40,598 nucleotides of DNA from an uncultured Shinella sp. (GCF_946479415.1 NZ_CAMLFY010000033.1:1-40598), one strand, 5' to 3'; counted from the first letter of the stretch, positions 8,846 to 19,233 are shown. Translations and numbers: made by a program. Notes: generated by a model from the sequence alone, not told the origin.

Positions 8846-9265
8846 TCAGGTGAAGGCGAGCCAGACACCGAGCCAGATCCACAGGAGGCCGACGACCGCG
8901 AGGCCGGCGATGAACAGCGGCCGGCGATAGCGCAGGCGATTGCTGGTGACATGCACATAGGCGTGGGCGTAGCGCAGCGCCACGAACAGCCAGCCGCCGG
9001 CCACGGTCACCGGATTGTCGGCATCGACGAGATAGAGGAAAACGCTCACCACATAGAACAGAACCGGCAGTTCGAACTGGTTGGCGATGGCGTTTTTGAC
9101 GGTCACGCTTTCGGCCGGCTCATCGCGGTTTTCGCGGAACTGCTCAGGTCTTGCCCGCCCGGATTTCACCGCACCCATGCGCCGCGAGGACAAGAGGAAA
9201 TAGAGAACGAAGATCAGCGCGACATGCGCGATGACAGGCCAGATCGTGGCTTCCGTGGGAGACAT
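8846..9265 (-). CDS. MAPEG family membrane protein
   Basis: A 139-aa integral membrane protein with four predicted hydrophobic helices (about residues 10-27, 66-84, 88-105 and 118-137). The NQFELPVLFYV segment (about 62-72) and the later RYAHAYVHVTSNRLRYR match the MAPEG superfamily (membrane-associated eicosanoid and glutathione metabolism). Bacterial members are mostly of unknown activity. The ATG at 9265 directly precedes the first helix and follows a GGGAGAC-type sequence. Confidence 0.85.
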   Translation of the reverse strand: MSPTEATIWPVIAHVALIFVLYFLLSSRRMGAVKSGRARPEQFRENRDEPAESVTVKNAIANQFELPVLFYVVSVFLYLVDADNPVTVAGGWLFVALRYAHAYVHVTSNRLRYRRPLFIAGLAVVGLLWIWLGVWLAFT

Positions 9266-9363
9266 GTTTATCCTTCGGCTTGTCGTTTCGGGCCTCTTGA
9301 TAGGGGTTTCCGGCTGAAGGCTCAACCGGAAACGGCCTTTGCGACACGCCGAAGAAAAGAGGC

Positions 9364-9726
9364 TTACTGCTGCAAGGTCAGGTTCTCGGTGCCCGAGCCG
9401 TCCTTGCCGCTGATCGTCCAGGCGCCTTCCAGCACGCCGTCACCCTTGACCTGGTAGACGACGAGGCCGACGGCATCGCCGAGAACGTAGCCGGCTGCGA
9501 AGGCATCGCCATAGAGCATGCAGATGCCGTTCGAGGTGGTTCCGCCGGTCTGCCATTCGATCGAGCAGGTCGTTTCGCTGGTCAGCTCGATCGTCGCGGT
9601 GCCCTTGTAGGCGGAGCCGTCGAGGTTGGTGCCTTCGACATTGTAGGTGCCGGCGCTGACCGTCTGCGCATGTGCGGACGAAACCAGCCCCAGAGCCAGA
9701 ACGGCACCAGCCAAAAACTTCTTCAT
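9364..9726 (-). CDS. Small exported protein of unknown function
   Basis: A 120-aa protein with a textbook signal peptide (MKKFLAGAVLALGLVSSAHA) and probable cleavage after residue 20. The mature part is a Gly/Thr-rich beta-sheet-like domain with a cysteine pair (about residues 54 and 69) and a GVLEGAWTISG strand. GGGGGATATC before the ATG at 9726 supports the start. It is probably periplasmic. No family could be named with confidence. Confidence 0.75.
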   Translation of the reverse strand: MKKFLAGAVLALGLVSSAHAQTVSAGTYNVEGTNLDGSAYKGTATIELTSETTCSIEWQTGGTTSNGICMLYGDAFAAGYVLGDAVGLVVYQVKGDGVLEGAWTISGKDGSGTENLTLQQ

Positions 9727-9811
9727 GATATCCCCCAGATAACAGGCAGAATTGCCTTGGCGTGATCCTAGCGCATGCTCAAAAAAACGGAACAGGCGTG
9801 AGCGCCTTCTA

Positions 9812-9840
9812 AAACAAAAATGCCCGGCAAGCCGGGCATT
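9812..9840 (-). terminator. Rho-independent terminator of guaB
   Basis: On the minus strand the stem aatgcccggc/gccgggcatt is followed by TTTTTGTTTT, about 25 bases beyond the guaB stop codon. Confidence 0.9.
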
Positions 9841-9864
9841 CAAGACGTCCATTTTTGACCGCGG

Positions 9865-11361
9865 TCAGACGGCGCCCGGATAGTTGGGGCTCTCGCGGGT
9901 GATCGTCACGTCATGGGCATGGCTCTCGCGCAGGCCCGCGCCGGAGATACGCACGAAAGTGGCGCGCTCCTGGTACTCCTTGAGGTCCTTGCCGCCGACA
10001 TAGCCCATGGAGGCCTTGAGGCCGCCGGCGAGCTGGTGCAGCACGCCCGAGACTGGCCCCTTATACGGCACCTGACCTTCGATGCCCTCGGGCACCAGCT
10101 TCAGCGTGTCGCGCACTTCCGCCTGGAAGTAGCGGTCTGCCGAGCCGCGTGCCATGGCGCCAACGGAGCCCATGCCGCGATAGGCCTTGAAGGAACGGCC
10201 CTGATAGAGGAACACCTCGCCCGGGCTTTCATCCGTGCCGGCGAGCAGCGAGCCGACCATAACGGCCGAGGCGCCGGCGGCGATCGCCTTTGCAAGGTCG
10301 CCGGAGAACTTGATGCCGCCATCGGCGATGACCGGAATACCCTGGGCCTGCGCGGCCTCGACCGACGACATGATGGCCGCGAGCTGCGGCACGCCGACGC
10401 CAGCGACGATGCGCGTGGTGCAGATCGAGCCCGGACCGATACCGACCTTGACGGCATCCGCACCGACATCGATCAGCGCCTTGGTGCCATCAGCCGTCGC
10501 GACATTGCCGGCCATGATGCGAACGGAGTTGGAGAGCTTCTTGACGCGGCCGACGGCATCGAGCACGCGCTGCGAATGGCCGTGCGCAGTGTCTACGACA
10601 ATGAGGTCGACGCCGGCGTCGATCAGGCGCTCGGCGCGTTCGAAACCGTCATCACCGACCGAGATGGCGGCGGCGGCGCGCAGGCGGCCCTGCGCATCCT
10701 TCGAGGCATTCGGGTTGAGCTGCGACTTCTCGATGTCCTTGACCGTGATGAGGCCGACGCAACGGCCGTCGCCATCGACCACCAGCAGCTTTTCGATGCG
10801 GTGCATGTGCAGGAGGCGCTTGGCTTCCTGCTGGTCGACGCTTTCCTTCACCGTGATGAGGTTCTCACGGGTCATCAGTTCGTAGATCTTCTGGCTCTGG
10901 TCGGAGGCGAAACGCACGTCGCGGTTCGTCAGGATGCCGACGAGACGACCGGCCTTGCCGTTGCCGCCGTTCTCGACGACCGGAATGCCGGAAATGCCAT
11001 GCGACTTCATCAGCGACAGCGCATCGGCGAGCGTTGCGTCCGGGCCGATCGTGACCGGATTGACGACCATGCCGCTTTCGAACTTCTTGACCTGGCGGAC
11101 TTCCTCGGCCTGCTCGGCGGGCGTCAGGTTGCGGTGGATGACGCCGAGGCCGCCGGCCTGGGCCATCGCGATGGCGAGACGACTTTCCGTCACCGTGTCC
11201 ATGGCAGACGAGAGGATCGGCAGGTTGAGCTCGAAATCGTGGGCGATGCGGGTCGCGATGTTCGTCTGGCCCGGCATGACCTCGGAATGACCGGGTTGCA
11301 GGAGAACGTCGTCGAAGGTCAGAGCTTCGAGACCGGTTGCCGTTTCAATGATGCGCGCCAT
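9865..11361 (-). CDS. guaB: Inosine-5'-monophosphate dehydrogenase
   Basis: A 498-aa cytoplasmic enzyme that oxidises IMP to XMP with NAD, the committed step of GMP synthesis. The N-terminal [15 protein letters not shown] (about residues 13-27) starts the TIM barrel. Two CBS domains are inserted at about residues 95-210. The active-site loop GPGSICTTR carries the catalytic Cys, and the [11 protein letters not shown] and [10 protein letters not shown] motifs follow. The start at 11361 ([10 protein letters not shown]) is the family's usual N-terminus; the frame stays open to 11436 but the extra residues are not typical. A strong terminator follows. A long opposite-strand frame is a shadow. Confidence 0.97.
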   Translation of the reverse strand: MARIIETATGLEALTFDDVLLQPGHSEVMPGQTNIATRIAHDFELNLPILSSAMDTVTESRLAIAMAQAGGLGVIHRNLTPAEQAEEVRQVKKFESGMVVNPVTIGPDATLADALSLMKSHGISGIPVVENGGNGKAGRLVGILTNRDVRFASDQSQKIYELMTRENLITVKESVDQQEAKRLLHMHRIEKLLVVDGDGRCVGLITVKDIEKSQLNPNASKDAQGRLRAAAAISVGDDGFERAERLIDAGVDLIVVDTAHGHSQRVLDAVGRVKKLSNSVRIMAGNVATADGTKALIDVGADAVKVGIGPGSICTTRIVAGVGVPQLAAIMSSVEAAQAQGIPVIADGGIKFSGDLAKAIAAGASAVMVGSLLAGTDESPGEVFLYQGRSFKAYRGMGSVGAMARGSADRYFQAEVRDTLKLVPEGIEGQVPYKGPVSGVLHQLAGGLKASMGYVGGKDLKEYQERATFVRISGAGLRESHAHDVTITRESPNYPGAV

Positions 11362-11642
11362 GGGGCCAAGTTCCTTCAGGGTAAAGCTTACGCACCAAGG
11401 GGAACATTGGGAGATGTCCGCCTCGGTCGCTTGCAAGAAATTCTTGGAAGTTGGCGAGGGCTGGTAACACGTTCATGACGGCTTGGGAATAGCAAAAACC
11501 ACCCGTCCGCAGCATTGCCGCATTGACGAATTCTTAGCCGTGTCTCCTGCCGGTCCCTTAAATCTTCCCGTGTATAACCCTCCTCGTGACCGGGACAGAA
11601 AGGTCACAGGGCAAAGCAAAAAAGCAAAACGGGGAAATAACG

Positions 11643-11951
11643 ATGTCTGCACTGAAGAAGAGAGCCGACGCGCTCGAAAACGAATTCGCCTATCAGCAAG
11701 AATTTCTGTTCAAGGCACAGGCCCGGCGCAATGCGCTGATCGGTCTTTGGGCTGCCAATACCATGCACCGCGCCGATGGCGAGGCCTATGCCCGCGAACT
11801 GGCCGTCGCCGATGTCGGCGCGCCGGATGGCGCCTTCAACCGTATTCGCGCCGACTTCCGCTCGACGGGTGTAAACTGTCCCGACGAAGAATTGCGCAAC
11901 CGCATGATCGCCATGCTGAAGGATGTCTCCCGCGATATGCGCGGCTACTGA
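11643..11951 (+). CDS. ATPase inhibitor subunit zeta-like protein (DUF1476)
   Basis: A 102-aa helical, cytoplasmic protein. The N-terminal ADALENEFAYQQEFLFKAQARRN segment, the LIGLWAA motif (about residues 32-38) and the C-terminal RNRMIAMLKDVSRDM helix match the DUF1476 family. Its Paracoccus member is the zeta subunit that inhibits ATP hydrolysis by F1-ATPase. Many alphaproteobacteria have several paralogues, and this copy (MSALKKR start) may be a divergent one with another role. A bidirectional terminator follows. Confidence 0.75.
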   Translation: MSALKKRADALENEFAYQQEFLFKAQARRNALIGLWAANTMHRADGEAYARELAVADVGAPDGAFNRIRADFRSTGVNCPDEELRNRMIAMLKDVSRDMRGY

Positions 11952-11967
11952 CCGATACCATTTCACA

Positions 11968-12000
11968 AAACGGCCCGTCTCTTCCCGAGGCGGGCCGTTT
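11968..12000. terminator. Bidirectional terminator between convergent genes
   Basis: The stem aaacggcccgtc / ggcgggccgttt (one G-U-type mismatch) has T-rich sequence on the plus side (GTTTCATTT) and TTTTGTG on the minus side. It separates the zeta-like gene from the convergent metallo-hydrolase gene. Confidence 0.75.
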
Positions 12001-12011
12001 CATTTGATCGC

Positions 12012-13007
12012 TCAGATATCGAACTGATAGCTGACCGGCACGAACCGATAACCCTCGCCAGCCTTTTCCACGAAACCCGCCGCCGGGAAGGGCATGTGGT
12101 AGCCGAGGAAAGCGAGTTTGTCGGCGGCGATCATGTCGAAGACCTTTTTGCGCGTTGTGGCCGCCTGCCCATTGTCCATGTCGAAACGCACCTCCCAGTC
12201 CGGCCGCTGGAGGGAGAGCACATAGTGATTGGCGGTATCGGCCGTCAGGATCAGCGCGCGACCTTCCGATTCGACGCGGAAGATCATGTGGCCCGGCGAG
12301 TGGCCGAAGGCATTGAGACCGGTAATGCCGGGAACGACCTGGCCCTCGTCCTCGATGAAGGTCAGCTTTTCGGCAAGCGGCTGCACCTTGGCCAGCACGC
12401 CCTGATGCCCCTGCTCGGCCGGCGTGCCCATGCGCTCCGGGTTGACCCAGAAATCATATTCCGTGCGGCCCGTGACGTAGCGCGCATTCGGGAAGGCCGG
12501 CTTGCCGCCCTCCATCAGCCCGCCGATATGATCGCCATGCATGTGGGTGATGACGACGACGGAAATCTGGTCGGCCGTATAGCCGGCATATTTCAGGCCC
12601 TCGAGAAGACGGCCCATGCCCACCTCGCGCCCGCCCTCGCCCATGCCGGTATCGAACAGCACGACTTCCGAACCGGTATCGACGAGCGTCGGGGTGAAGC
12701 TGTTGACGAACTTGTCCGCCGGCAGGAAATTTTCCGTCAGAAGGGCGCCGACGGCCTCGGCGGGCTGGTTGAGGCCATAGGTCTCGTTCGGCTTGTCGGA
12801 GGTGCGCATGCCATCACGAATGGCCAGCACGCGGAAACTGCCGAGTTTGAAGCTGCGGGCTTCGAGAGGGCTTACGCGCATATCGGTGGCATCGCTTTCG
12901 GTTTGTGCAAGGGCGCCCGCGCGGTTCATCAGCAGCGGTGCGGCGAATGTCGTCACGCCCGCGGCGAGAAACAAGGACCGGCGCGAGATCGTCGAATGGT
13001 CTGCCAT
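12012..13007 (-). CDS. MBL-fold metallo-hydrolase, Tat-exported
   Basis: A 331-aa protein. The N-terminal SRRSLFLAAG (residues 8-17) followed by a hydrophobic stretch is a twin-arginine signal, so it should act in the periplasm already folded. The zinc-binding HMHGDH motif is at residues 155-160; further metal ligands are His in FGHSPGH and Asp in LTADTA. This is the lactamase_B fold found in quorum-quenching lactonases, sulfatases and related hydrolases. The substrate cannot be told. The upstream gene (MFS transporter) is divergent. Confidence 0.87.
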   Translation of the reverse strand: MADHSTISRRSLFLAAGVTTFAAPLLMNRAGALAQTESDATDMRVSPLEARSFKLGSFRVLAIRDGMRTSDKPNETYGLNQPAEAVGALLTENFLPADKFVNSFTPTLVDTGSEVVLFDTGMGEGGREVGMGRLLEGLKYAGYTADQISVVVITHMHGDHIGGLMEGGKPAFPNARYVTGRTEYDFWVNPERMGTPAEQGHQGVLAKVQPLAEKLTFIEDEGQVVPGITGLNAFGHSPGHMIFRVESEGRALILTADTANHYVLSLQRPDWEVRFDMDNGQAATTRKKVFDMIAADKLAFLGYHMPFPAAGFVEKAGEGYRFVPVSYQFDI

Positions 13008-13204
13008 GGATCTTCCCTTCTGAAAAACGTTTCGCCGTTATAGGAGCCGGCGTGGACGTGAGGATGACACGCGACGATCTAGGGCGCTGTCACGATGCCG
13101 TCCCGCCGCATCACGGCCTTGTGATCCCCACGATTTGACAGATGGCAATGCGGGGCGCAGAAGACGGATGGGCCTGCACGAGGGCCTCCTACCCCGATTT
13201 GCCG

Positions 13205-14614
13205 ATGAACCGTATCGTCCCCCTCATCCTTGCCGTCGCGCTCTTCATGGAGCAGATGGATTCCACCGTCATCGCCACCTCGCTGCCGGCCATCGCCGCC
13301 GATCTCGGCGTGGGGCCGATCACGCTGAAGCTGGCGCTGACCGCCTATATGGTGTCGCTCGCCACCTTCATTCCGCTCTCCGGCTGGATGGCGGACCGCT
13401 TCGGCGCCAAGCGCATCTTCCGCCTCGCCATCCTGGTCTTCGTCGCCGGTTCCATCCTCTGTGCTGTTGCCGACAGCCTCGTCGCCTTCGTCGTCTCGCG
13501 CTTTCTGCAGGGCATGGGCGGAGCGATGATGACGCCCGTCGCCCGCCTCGTGCTGGTGCGCAGCACTTCGCGCTCCGAACTCGTCTCGGCCATGGCGCTG
13601 CTCACCATTCCCGCCCTCGTCGGGCCGCTCGCCGGCCCGCCGCTCGGCGGCTTCATCACCACCTATTTCTCCTGGCACTGGATCTTCCTGATCAACGTGC
13701 CGGTCGGCATCCTCGGCTATATCCTCTCGGGCATCTACCTGCCGGAAATCCGCGCCGCCGCCCCGCCGCCGCTCGACTGGACGGGCTTCTTCCTCAGCGC
13801 GGTGGCAGCCTCCGGCACGATGTTCGGCCTCTCCGTCATCAGCCTGCCGGCGCTTCCGCCTGTCATCGGCATCGTCTCCACCGTGGTCGGCCTTGTCTGC
13901 GGCTTGCTCTATGTGCGCCACGCGAAGCGCCACCCGACGCCGCTGCTCGACCTGAAACTCTTCCGCGACAGCGCCTTCCGCGCCGCCTCGATCGGCGGCA
14001 CGCTGTTTCGCATCTCGGTCGGCGCAGTGCCCTTCCTGATGCCGCTGATGCTGCAGGTCGGCTTCGGTCTCACGCCGTTCCAGTCCGGTCTCGTCACCTT
14101 CACCGGCGCGATCGGTGCCATCACCACCAAAGTCATCGCCAAGCGGGTCCTGACGATCGCCGGCTTCCGCACGACGCTGATCGTTGCCAGCATCTTCGGC
14201 GCCGCCCTGACCTTCGTGAACGGGCTTTTCGCACCGACCACGCCCTTCTGGTTCATCGCCGGCGTGCTGCTGATCGCGGGCTTCGTGCGCTCCTTCTTCT
14301 TCACCAGCGTGAACGCGCTCTCCTTTGCCGATATCCCGGATGCGGATGCCAGCAAGGCGACGTCGATGAGCGCCGTGCTTCAGCAGATCAGCCTCGCCAT
14401 GGGCGTGGCGGTGGCCGGTGCGATCCTTGAAATCGAGACCTCGCTGACCGGCTCGCCACTCGAACTGCGCGATTTCCAGATCGCCTTCATGGTGATCTCC
14501 GCCATCACCCTGCTTGCGGCGCTGCCCTTCCTCACCATGGCGAAAAACGCAGGCGCTTCCGTCTCCGGCCATCGCATGGCGCAAGAGGAAGAAGAAACGA
14601 TCGCGGTGAAGTAG
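13205..14614 (+). CDS. DHA2-type MFS efflux transporter
   Basis: A 469-aa inner-membrane protein with about 14 hydrophobic segments. The MDSTVIATSLPAIAADL start (residues 17-33) and the loop GWMADRFGAKRIF (about 62-74) are hallmarks of EmrB/QacA-type drug:H+ antiporters. It probably exports a toxic compound; substrate unknown. The ATG at 13205 places the first helix at the N-terminus; in-frame upstream codons to 13142 give a non-hydrophobic extension. It is convergent with the VOC gene with five bases between the stop codons. Confidence 0.87.
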   Translation: MNRIVPLILAVALFMEQMDSTVIATSLPAIAADLGVGPITLKLALTAYMVSLATFIPLSGWMADRFGAKRIFRLAILVFVAGSILCAVADSLVAFVVSRFLQGMGGAMMTPVARLVLVRSTSRSELVSAMALLTIPALVGPLAGPPLGGFITTYFSWHWIFLINVPVGILGYILSGIYLPEIRAAAPPPLDWTGFFLSAVAASGTMFGLSVISLPALPPVIGIVSTVVGLVCGLLYVRHAKRHPTPLLDLKLFRDSAFRAASIGGTLFRISVGAVPFLMPLMLQVGFGLTPFQSGLVTFTGAIGAITTKVIAKRVLTIAGFRTTLIVASIFGAALTFVNGLFAPTTPFWFIAGVLLIAGFVRSFFFTSVNALSFADIPDADASKATSMSAVLQQISLAMGVAVAGAILEIETSLTGSPLELRDFQIAFMVISAITLLAALPFLTMAKNAGASVSGHRMAQEEEETIAVK

Positions 14615-14619
14615 GACGC

Positions 14620-15003
14620 CTATTCAGGCTTTTCGCAGACGGCGACGAGCTTGTTGCCATCGTGGTCGCGCACGAAGGCCGCGTAGAAATTGGCGTGGAA
14701 CGGCCGGATGCCCGGCGCACCCTCATCCATGCCGCCCTGTGCCAGAGCTGCCGCATGGAAGGCGTCTACGGACGCGCGGGTCGGCGCGTCGAAGGCGATG
14801 GTCACGCCGTTGCCGAAGGTGGCGGGCTCACGGTTGAACGGCTCCACCACCCAGAAGCGGCAGCGCACATCCTCATCCGCCGCATAGCCGATTTCATCGG
14901 AGGCCTGTTTTTGGCGGCGATAGCCGATCAGCGGCAGGACGGCATCGTAGAAGCGGCCGGCGCGTTCGAGATCATTCGTACCGACGGTCGTGTAGAGAAG
15001 CAT
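14620..15003 (-). CDS. VOC-family (glyoxalase-like) protein
   Basis: A 127-aa cytoplasmic protein with the paired beta-alpha-beta-beta-beta units of the vicinal oxygen chelate fold: [20 protein letters not shown] at the N-terminus and NFYAAFVRDHDGNKLVAVCE at the C-terminus, where Glu is a likely metal ligand. It could be a dioxygenase-like or glyoxalase-like enzyme, or a binding protein. Its ATG overlaps the rlmE stop codon by one base (TGATG), so it is the last gene of the ppx-rlmE-VOC operon. Confidence 0.85.
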   Translation of the reverse strand: MLLYTTVGTNDLERAGRFYDAVLPLIGYRRQKQASDEIGYAADEDVRCRFWVVEPFNREPATFGNGVTIAFDAPTRASVDAFHAAALAQGGMDEGAPGIRPFHANFYAAFVRDHDGNKLVAVCEKPE

Positions 15004-15719
15004 CACGCTTCCTCTTCGGCTTCGGTCGCCTCGTCGCGCGCCTTGCGGCCCTTGAAAACCTTGGCGAGCAGGAACATCTCCACCGATTCGGCGCGCGAGG
15101 CGCCCGGCTTCACGTGGATGACCTGCTTGAAATTCTGCTTGAGCAGGTTGAGCAGCTCCCGCTCCGTGCCGCCCTGGAAGGTTTTCGCCAGGAAGTGGCC
15201 GCCTTCGGCCAGCACCTCGATTGCGAAATGCGCCGCGACTTCGCACAGATGCATGGTGCGGATATGGTCCGTCTGGCGATGGCCGGTGGTCGGCGCCGCC
15301 ATGTCCGATATGACGAGGTTCGGTGTGCCGCCGACGGCCTCGATCAGCTTTTCCGGCGCATCCGGCTCGAGAAAGTCCATCTGCAGGATGCGCACGCCCG
15401 GCAGCGGGTCTATTTCCAGGAAGTCGATGGCCGCGACGCGCGGGTCGGCATCGGTGGAATTCGTCACCTTGGCAGCGATCTGCGACCAGCTTCCAGGCGC
15501 AGCCCCCAGGTCGATGATGCGCCGGGCACCATCGAGAATATGGTGCTTCTCGTCGATTTCCAGGAGCTTGAACGCCGCGCGGGCACGATAACCCTCGAGC
15601 TTCGCGCGCTGCACATAGGGATCGTTGATATGGCGCTCCAGCCAGCGGCGGGAGGAGGCCTTCAGCTTGCCCTTCTTGACCTTCTGGCCGAGCTTGCGGC
15701 CGATGGGGGGCTTGGTCAT
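15003..15719 (-). CDS. rlmE: 23S rRNA 2'-O-methyltransferase RlmE (FtsJ/RrmJ)
   Basis: A 238-aa SAM-dependent enzyme that methylates the 2'-OH of U2552 in 23S rRNA during 50S maturation. The SAM motif [13 protein letters not shown] is at about residues 68-80. The catalytic K-D-K-E set is visible: Lys in ARAAFKLLE, Asp in VISDMAAP, Lys in FLAKTFQGG and Glu in ESVEMF. A Lys-rich N-terminus suits RNA binding, and an acidic tail (EATEAEEEA) is an extra. Its start overlaps the stop of the ppx/gppA gene by four bases (ATGA), a usual order in Rhizobiales. Confidence 0.95.
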   Translation of the reverse strand: MTKPPIGRKLGQKVKKGKLKASSRRWLERHINDPYVQRAKLEGYRARAAFKLLEIDEKHHILDGARRIIDLGAAPGSWSQIAAKVTNSTDADPRVAAIDFLEIDPLPGVRILQMDFLEPDAPEKLIEAVGGTPNLVISDMAAPTTGHRQTDHIRTMHLCEVAAHFAIEVLAEGGHFLAKTFQGGTERELLNLLKQNFKQVIHVKPGASRAESVEMFLLAKVFKGRKARDEATEAEEEA

Positions 15720-17350
15720 GACGCCTGTCCTTCGGGCTTTGCCGGGTTGCGGTGCCCGCCGCGGTGGTTGCGGCGGTGGCGGCCACGGCGCCAGACGCCG
15801 TCATCAGCCATCATGTCGGTGAGCAGGCCTTCCCGCAAGCCGCGGTCGGCGACGCGCATGCGGCGCGAAGGCCAGCGCTTGCGGATCGCCTCCAGAATGG
15901 CGCAGCCGGCCAGTACGAGATCGGCCCTATCAGGCCCGATGCACGGATTGGCCGCACGGGCGGTAAAATCCCAGGACAGAAGCCGCGCCTGCATGGCCGT
16001 GACCTCATCATCCGACAGCCAAACGCCATCGACGCGGCGGCGATCATAGCGCGGCAGGTCGAGATGCACGCCGGCAAGCGTCGTGACCGTGCCCGACGTG
16101 CCGATGAGGTGGAAATCCTCCGGCGCATAGGCGCTCTCTGTGGGGCAATCGAAATTCGCCAGCATGCCCTCGACCTCCGAGACCATGCCCTGGAAACTTT
16201 CCGGCGTGACATCCCGCCCGCCGTGGCGCTCCGACAGAGTCACCACGCCGACCGGCAGCGAGGTCCAGTGCGTGATGTGGTTGGCAAGCCGGCTGGAGCG
16301 GTTGTCGCCGATGCGGATGACCGCGATTTCCGAGGAGCCGCCGCCGATATCGAACAGCACGACGGATTTCGCCTCGCGCCCGACCAGCGACGAGCAGCCG
16401 GACACGGCAAGCCGCGCTTCCGTCTCGCGGTTGATGATTTCGAGGTCGAGCCCGGTCTCCAACTTCACCCGTTCCAGGAAGCTTTCGCCGTTCGTCGCCG
16501 CGCGGCAGGCTTCGGTGGCGATCAGGCGGGCACGACGGATGTTGCGGCTCTTCAGCTTCGCCGCGCAGATTTTCAGGGCCTCGACCGAGCGGTCCATCGC
16601 CTCGTCGGAAAGGCGGCCGCTCGCCGCAAGCCCCTCGCCGAGCCGCACGATGCGCGAAAAGGCATCGACGACGCGGAACTGCCCCGGCCGCGTCGGCTGG
16701 GCGATCAGGAGACGGCAATTGTTGGTGCCGAGATCGAGTGCGGCATAGAGCGGCGCATCATAGCCGTCACGCTCGACGGCACGCGGCGGCACCGCCTCGC
16801 GGCGCGGCTCGTGGGAAACGGGCCGCTGTTCGGCAATCGTTTCCGCAACTAGCGACACGATCGCCGCGTCGATAGCAGGAGGCGCGGCACGCGCGGCGGA
16901 TTTGCGGCCGCGATGCTTGCGCCGTCCCTTGGGGCCATCTGCCGAATGCTGGCCCTGCTGAGCGCCCTCGCGCTGGCCAACGGGGGCAAGCGGGCGCACA
17001 TTTTCGCTGCCGGCGCTCTTGCCGTGCTTGCGACGCTTGTTCCGGCGCGCATGGGTGCCGCTCGGGGCGGACTGGGGGCGCTCGGCGGCTGCGGATGGTC
17101 CGGCCGCCTGGCCTGCGGACGGGGAAACGGCAGCGGAGCTTGCGCCCTTCTGCTTTCCCTTGCGACGGCGCGACCGCTTCGGTCGTCCCGTATCATCCGC
17201 AACTCGCGCCCCGGAAACGGACGGCTTTTCGCCGCTGTCGGGGTCGTTCACGTTACTGCCTATGGCACCGCGCAAAGCCTTTGGGCTGCAAGCAGGCGCT
17301 CTCTCGATCTTCGTTGGCGCGACATTACCAGCGCCCGGCCCGTTCGCCAA
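15716..17350 (-). CDS. Ppx/GppA family exopolyphosphatase with long disordered N-terminus
   Basis: A 544-aa protein. Residues 1-190 are low in complexity and rich in Arg, Lys, Ala and Pro (e.g. [12 protein letters not shown]), probably disordered and nucleic-acid binding. The catalytic part begins at [16 protein letters not shown] (about 204-219), the first phosphate-binding loop of the ASKHA fold. The second loop is [13 protein letters not shown] and the third [12 protein letters not shown]. It should hydrolyse polyphosphate or pppGpp. A GTG at 17251 is an alternative start 33 codons in. It heads an operon with rlmE and the VOC gene. Confidence 0.88.
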   Translation of the reverse strand: MANGPGAGNVAPTKIERAPACSPKALRGAIGSNVNDPDSGEKPSVSGARVADDTGRPKRSRRRKGKQKGASSAAVSPSAGQAAGPSAAAERPQSAPSGTHARRNKRRKHGKSAGSENVRPLAPVGQREGAQQGQHSADGPKGRRKHRGRKSAARAAPPAIDAAIVSLVAETIAEQRPVSHEPRREAVPPRAVERDGYDAPLYAALDLGTNNCRLLIAQPTRPGQFRVVDAFSRIVRLGEGLAASGRLSDEAMDRSVEALKICAAKLKSRNIRRARLIATEACRAATNGESFLERVKLETGLDLEIINRETEARLAVSGCSSLVGREAKSVVLFDIGGGSSEIAVIRIGDNRSSRLANHITHWTSLPVGVVTLSERHGGRDVTPESFQGMVSEVEGMLANFDCPTESAYAPEDFHLIGTSGTVTTLAGVHLDLPRYDRRRVDGVWLSDDEVTAMQARLLSWDFTARAANPCIGPDRADLVLAGCAILEAIRKRWPSRRMRVADRGLREGLLTDMMADDGVWRRGRHRRNHRGGHRNPAKPEGQAS

Positions 17351-17421
17351 ATTCTTTTTATGACGGAACCGCGACGGAGACCGCCTTGCGAGGCCTGAAG
17401 CAATTTTCTCAAAAAAACCAT

Positions 17422-17449
17422 TTGCATCTCCCCGCCGTTTGTTTATAAG
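17422..17449 (+). promoter_or_regulatory. Likely sigma-70 promoter of the tRNA-Gln gene
   Basis: TTGCAT and TATAAG are separated by 16 bases and lie about 42 bases upstream of the mature tRNA start, a good -35/-10 pair for a stable-RNA gene. Confidence 0.6.
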
Positions 17450-17490
17450 CCCGCCTCACAGGCCCCCGGCCATACCGGAACCAGCCATGC

Positions 17491-17564
17491 TGGGGAATAG
17501 TTCAACGGTAGAACGACGGACTCTGACTCCGTTAATCTTGGTTCGAATCCAGGTTCCCCAGCCA
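17491..17564 (+). tRNA. tRNA-Gln (anticodon CUG)
   Basis: A full cloverleaf can be drawn. The acceptor stem is tggggaa/ttcccca with discriminator G and an encoded CCA. The D-arm contains agttcaacggtaga. The anticodon arm is acgga-ctctgac-tccgt with CTG in the loop centre, and the T-arm has ggTTCGAATcc. CUG reads the CAG Gln codon. The gene is intact and is followed 30 bases later by the integrase remnant, so its 3' end is the likely integration target. Confidence 0.96.
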
Positions 17565-17594
17565 AACTTCCACTAACTCACTGAAATCGTTAAA

Positions 17595-19072
17595 ATGCCT
17601 CACGCCAACGTCGGCGGATGCAGGCATTTTGCTACAATCCGCTGCTACAAAACCGCCTCACGGCGGCTGGCGGAACCCTTGGCAATATCGAACGTCGTCC
17701 GCCGTGGCGGAACCTATCATTTCCGGCGAGCCGTGCCGGTCGAGCTTCGTCAACGGATCGGCAGGCGCGAACTGGTTCGAAGCCTCGGAAGCTGCAACGC
17801 GAAGACTGCACGCCTGCTTTCGGATCGGCTATACGGGGAATCCGAACACCTCTTCGAACTGGCCCGACAAAACCCGATGCTCTCAGACGATCAACTCGCC
17901 CGGCTCGTGCAGAATTTCTATGCGCTCGTGCTCCAGAAGGAAAAATCCTACCGAGCCAAGGGCCGATTTGTCTCCGAAGACCAACGCGCTGCGCGGGCCG
18001 AGTATTGGCGCATGATCGCTGACAAGGTTCGCAAGGCGCTTGGCGCAAACGCCCTCCATGACGGAAGCTGGACGGCCATCGAAGCCGCAAAACTTCAAGG
18101 CTTGAAGTGGGCCGACCTCGATACCGAGGAAAGGCATCAATGCGCTGAGGCTGTTCATCGCGCCGGTATCGACCTCGCGAACGCCTTGGCGGCGCGGTAC
18201 GAAGGCGACTTCAACTTCGAACCGAAAGACAAACTGCTGACCCGCGCCCTTCGCGAAGATGCCGCCGCTTCACCCGTACCGGCATCGGTATCACCATCGC
18301 CAAGAACCAAACCGGCCACGCAGTCCGGGCCGATATTCTCCAAGGTCTATCCGGATTTCGCCCAAACCCAAGTGGCGCGTGGCGACTGGCAACAGCAAAT
18401 GGCCAGTCAGGCGGACGCCACCTATCGCCTGTTCATAGCCATCTGTGGCGACCGCCCTCTTTCCGACTATGGACCGGCTGCGCAAACGAACGCCAACGCA
18501 GCATGAAAGGCGACCAGATCATTCGCGATGAAAAATTCTGGGTTCCGCTCATCACCCTGTTCAGCGGAATGAGACTCGAAGAAATCTGCCAGCTCCAGAC
18601 CGACGACATCCGCGAGGAAGACGGCATCGCCTATTTCGACCTCAACGACCGTCCGCCTCGCCAACTGAAGAACAAGAACGCGGTGCGAAAAGTGCCGATC
18701 CACTCCGAATTGATCCGTCTGGGATTTCTCCGTTATGCCGAGAGCTTCGGAAAGCGCTCTTACGCGCTGTTCCCGCAACTCAAGCCGGGTGGCGCAGACA
18801 AAAAGTTCGGTCATGCGTTTTCGAAATGGTTCACCCGCTATCGCCAGCAGATCGGCGTCTATCGAAAGAACCTCGATTTCCATTCTCTCCGGCATACGGC
18901 GACGACACTCATGCACCAAGCGGACGTGAACCCGATGGTTATCGACCACCTAACCGGCCATAGCACAGCGGGCGAAACCGCCCGCTATACCAAGGGATCG
19001 GCCTTGAGCCAGTTGGCGGAGGCCGTCGAGACGATACGGCCGCCGCTGGATTTCAGCCGCCTGCATCGCTAA
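17595..19072 (+). pseudogene. Decayed P4-type tyrosine integrase
   Basis: Two frames cover one integrase. The first (17595-18506) holds the N-terminal SNVVRRGGTYHFRRAVPVEL domain up to GDRPLSDYG and then shifts frame. The second (readable from about 18482, ATG at 18503, to 19072) holds the catalytic domain, with Arg in FSGMRLEEICQL, HSLRHT, LTGHS and the Tyr nucleophile in TARYTKG. About 100 or more residues between them, the core-binding domain, are missing. Two deletions are likely: one after DYG, and one between ERQRSMKGDQ and IIRDEKFW, which are not adjacent in related integrases. A TTG at 17679 before AISNVV is the likely original start. The protein should be inactive, so the island is probably fixed. 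Confidence 0.8.
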
Positions 19073-19233
19073 CGGGCCAGAGCTTCATTTGGCCTCGAAA
19101 TCGGATTTCTCGACTCCGGCTAGTGCGGTGGCGCCTCTCTGAAAATCCAGAGCCCAAGCGGCACTCTAACCGCTTGGGCTCATTCACTATTTTCGCGTCA
19201 TTCGTTCATTTTTCATGCAGTAACGTTCCAAAA

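Noticed and set aside
9913..11478. 521-aa open frame antisense to guaB
   Set aside because: Mirror frame of a universally conserved gene; no ribosome binding site and no protein-like motifs.
13079..14584. 501-aa antisense frame opposite the MFS transporter
   Set aside because: Extremely charged, His/Asp/Gly/Arg-rich sequence typical of shadows of membrane-protein genes in high-GC DNA.
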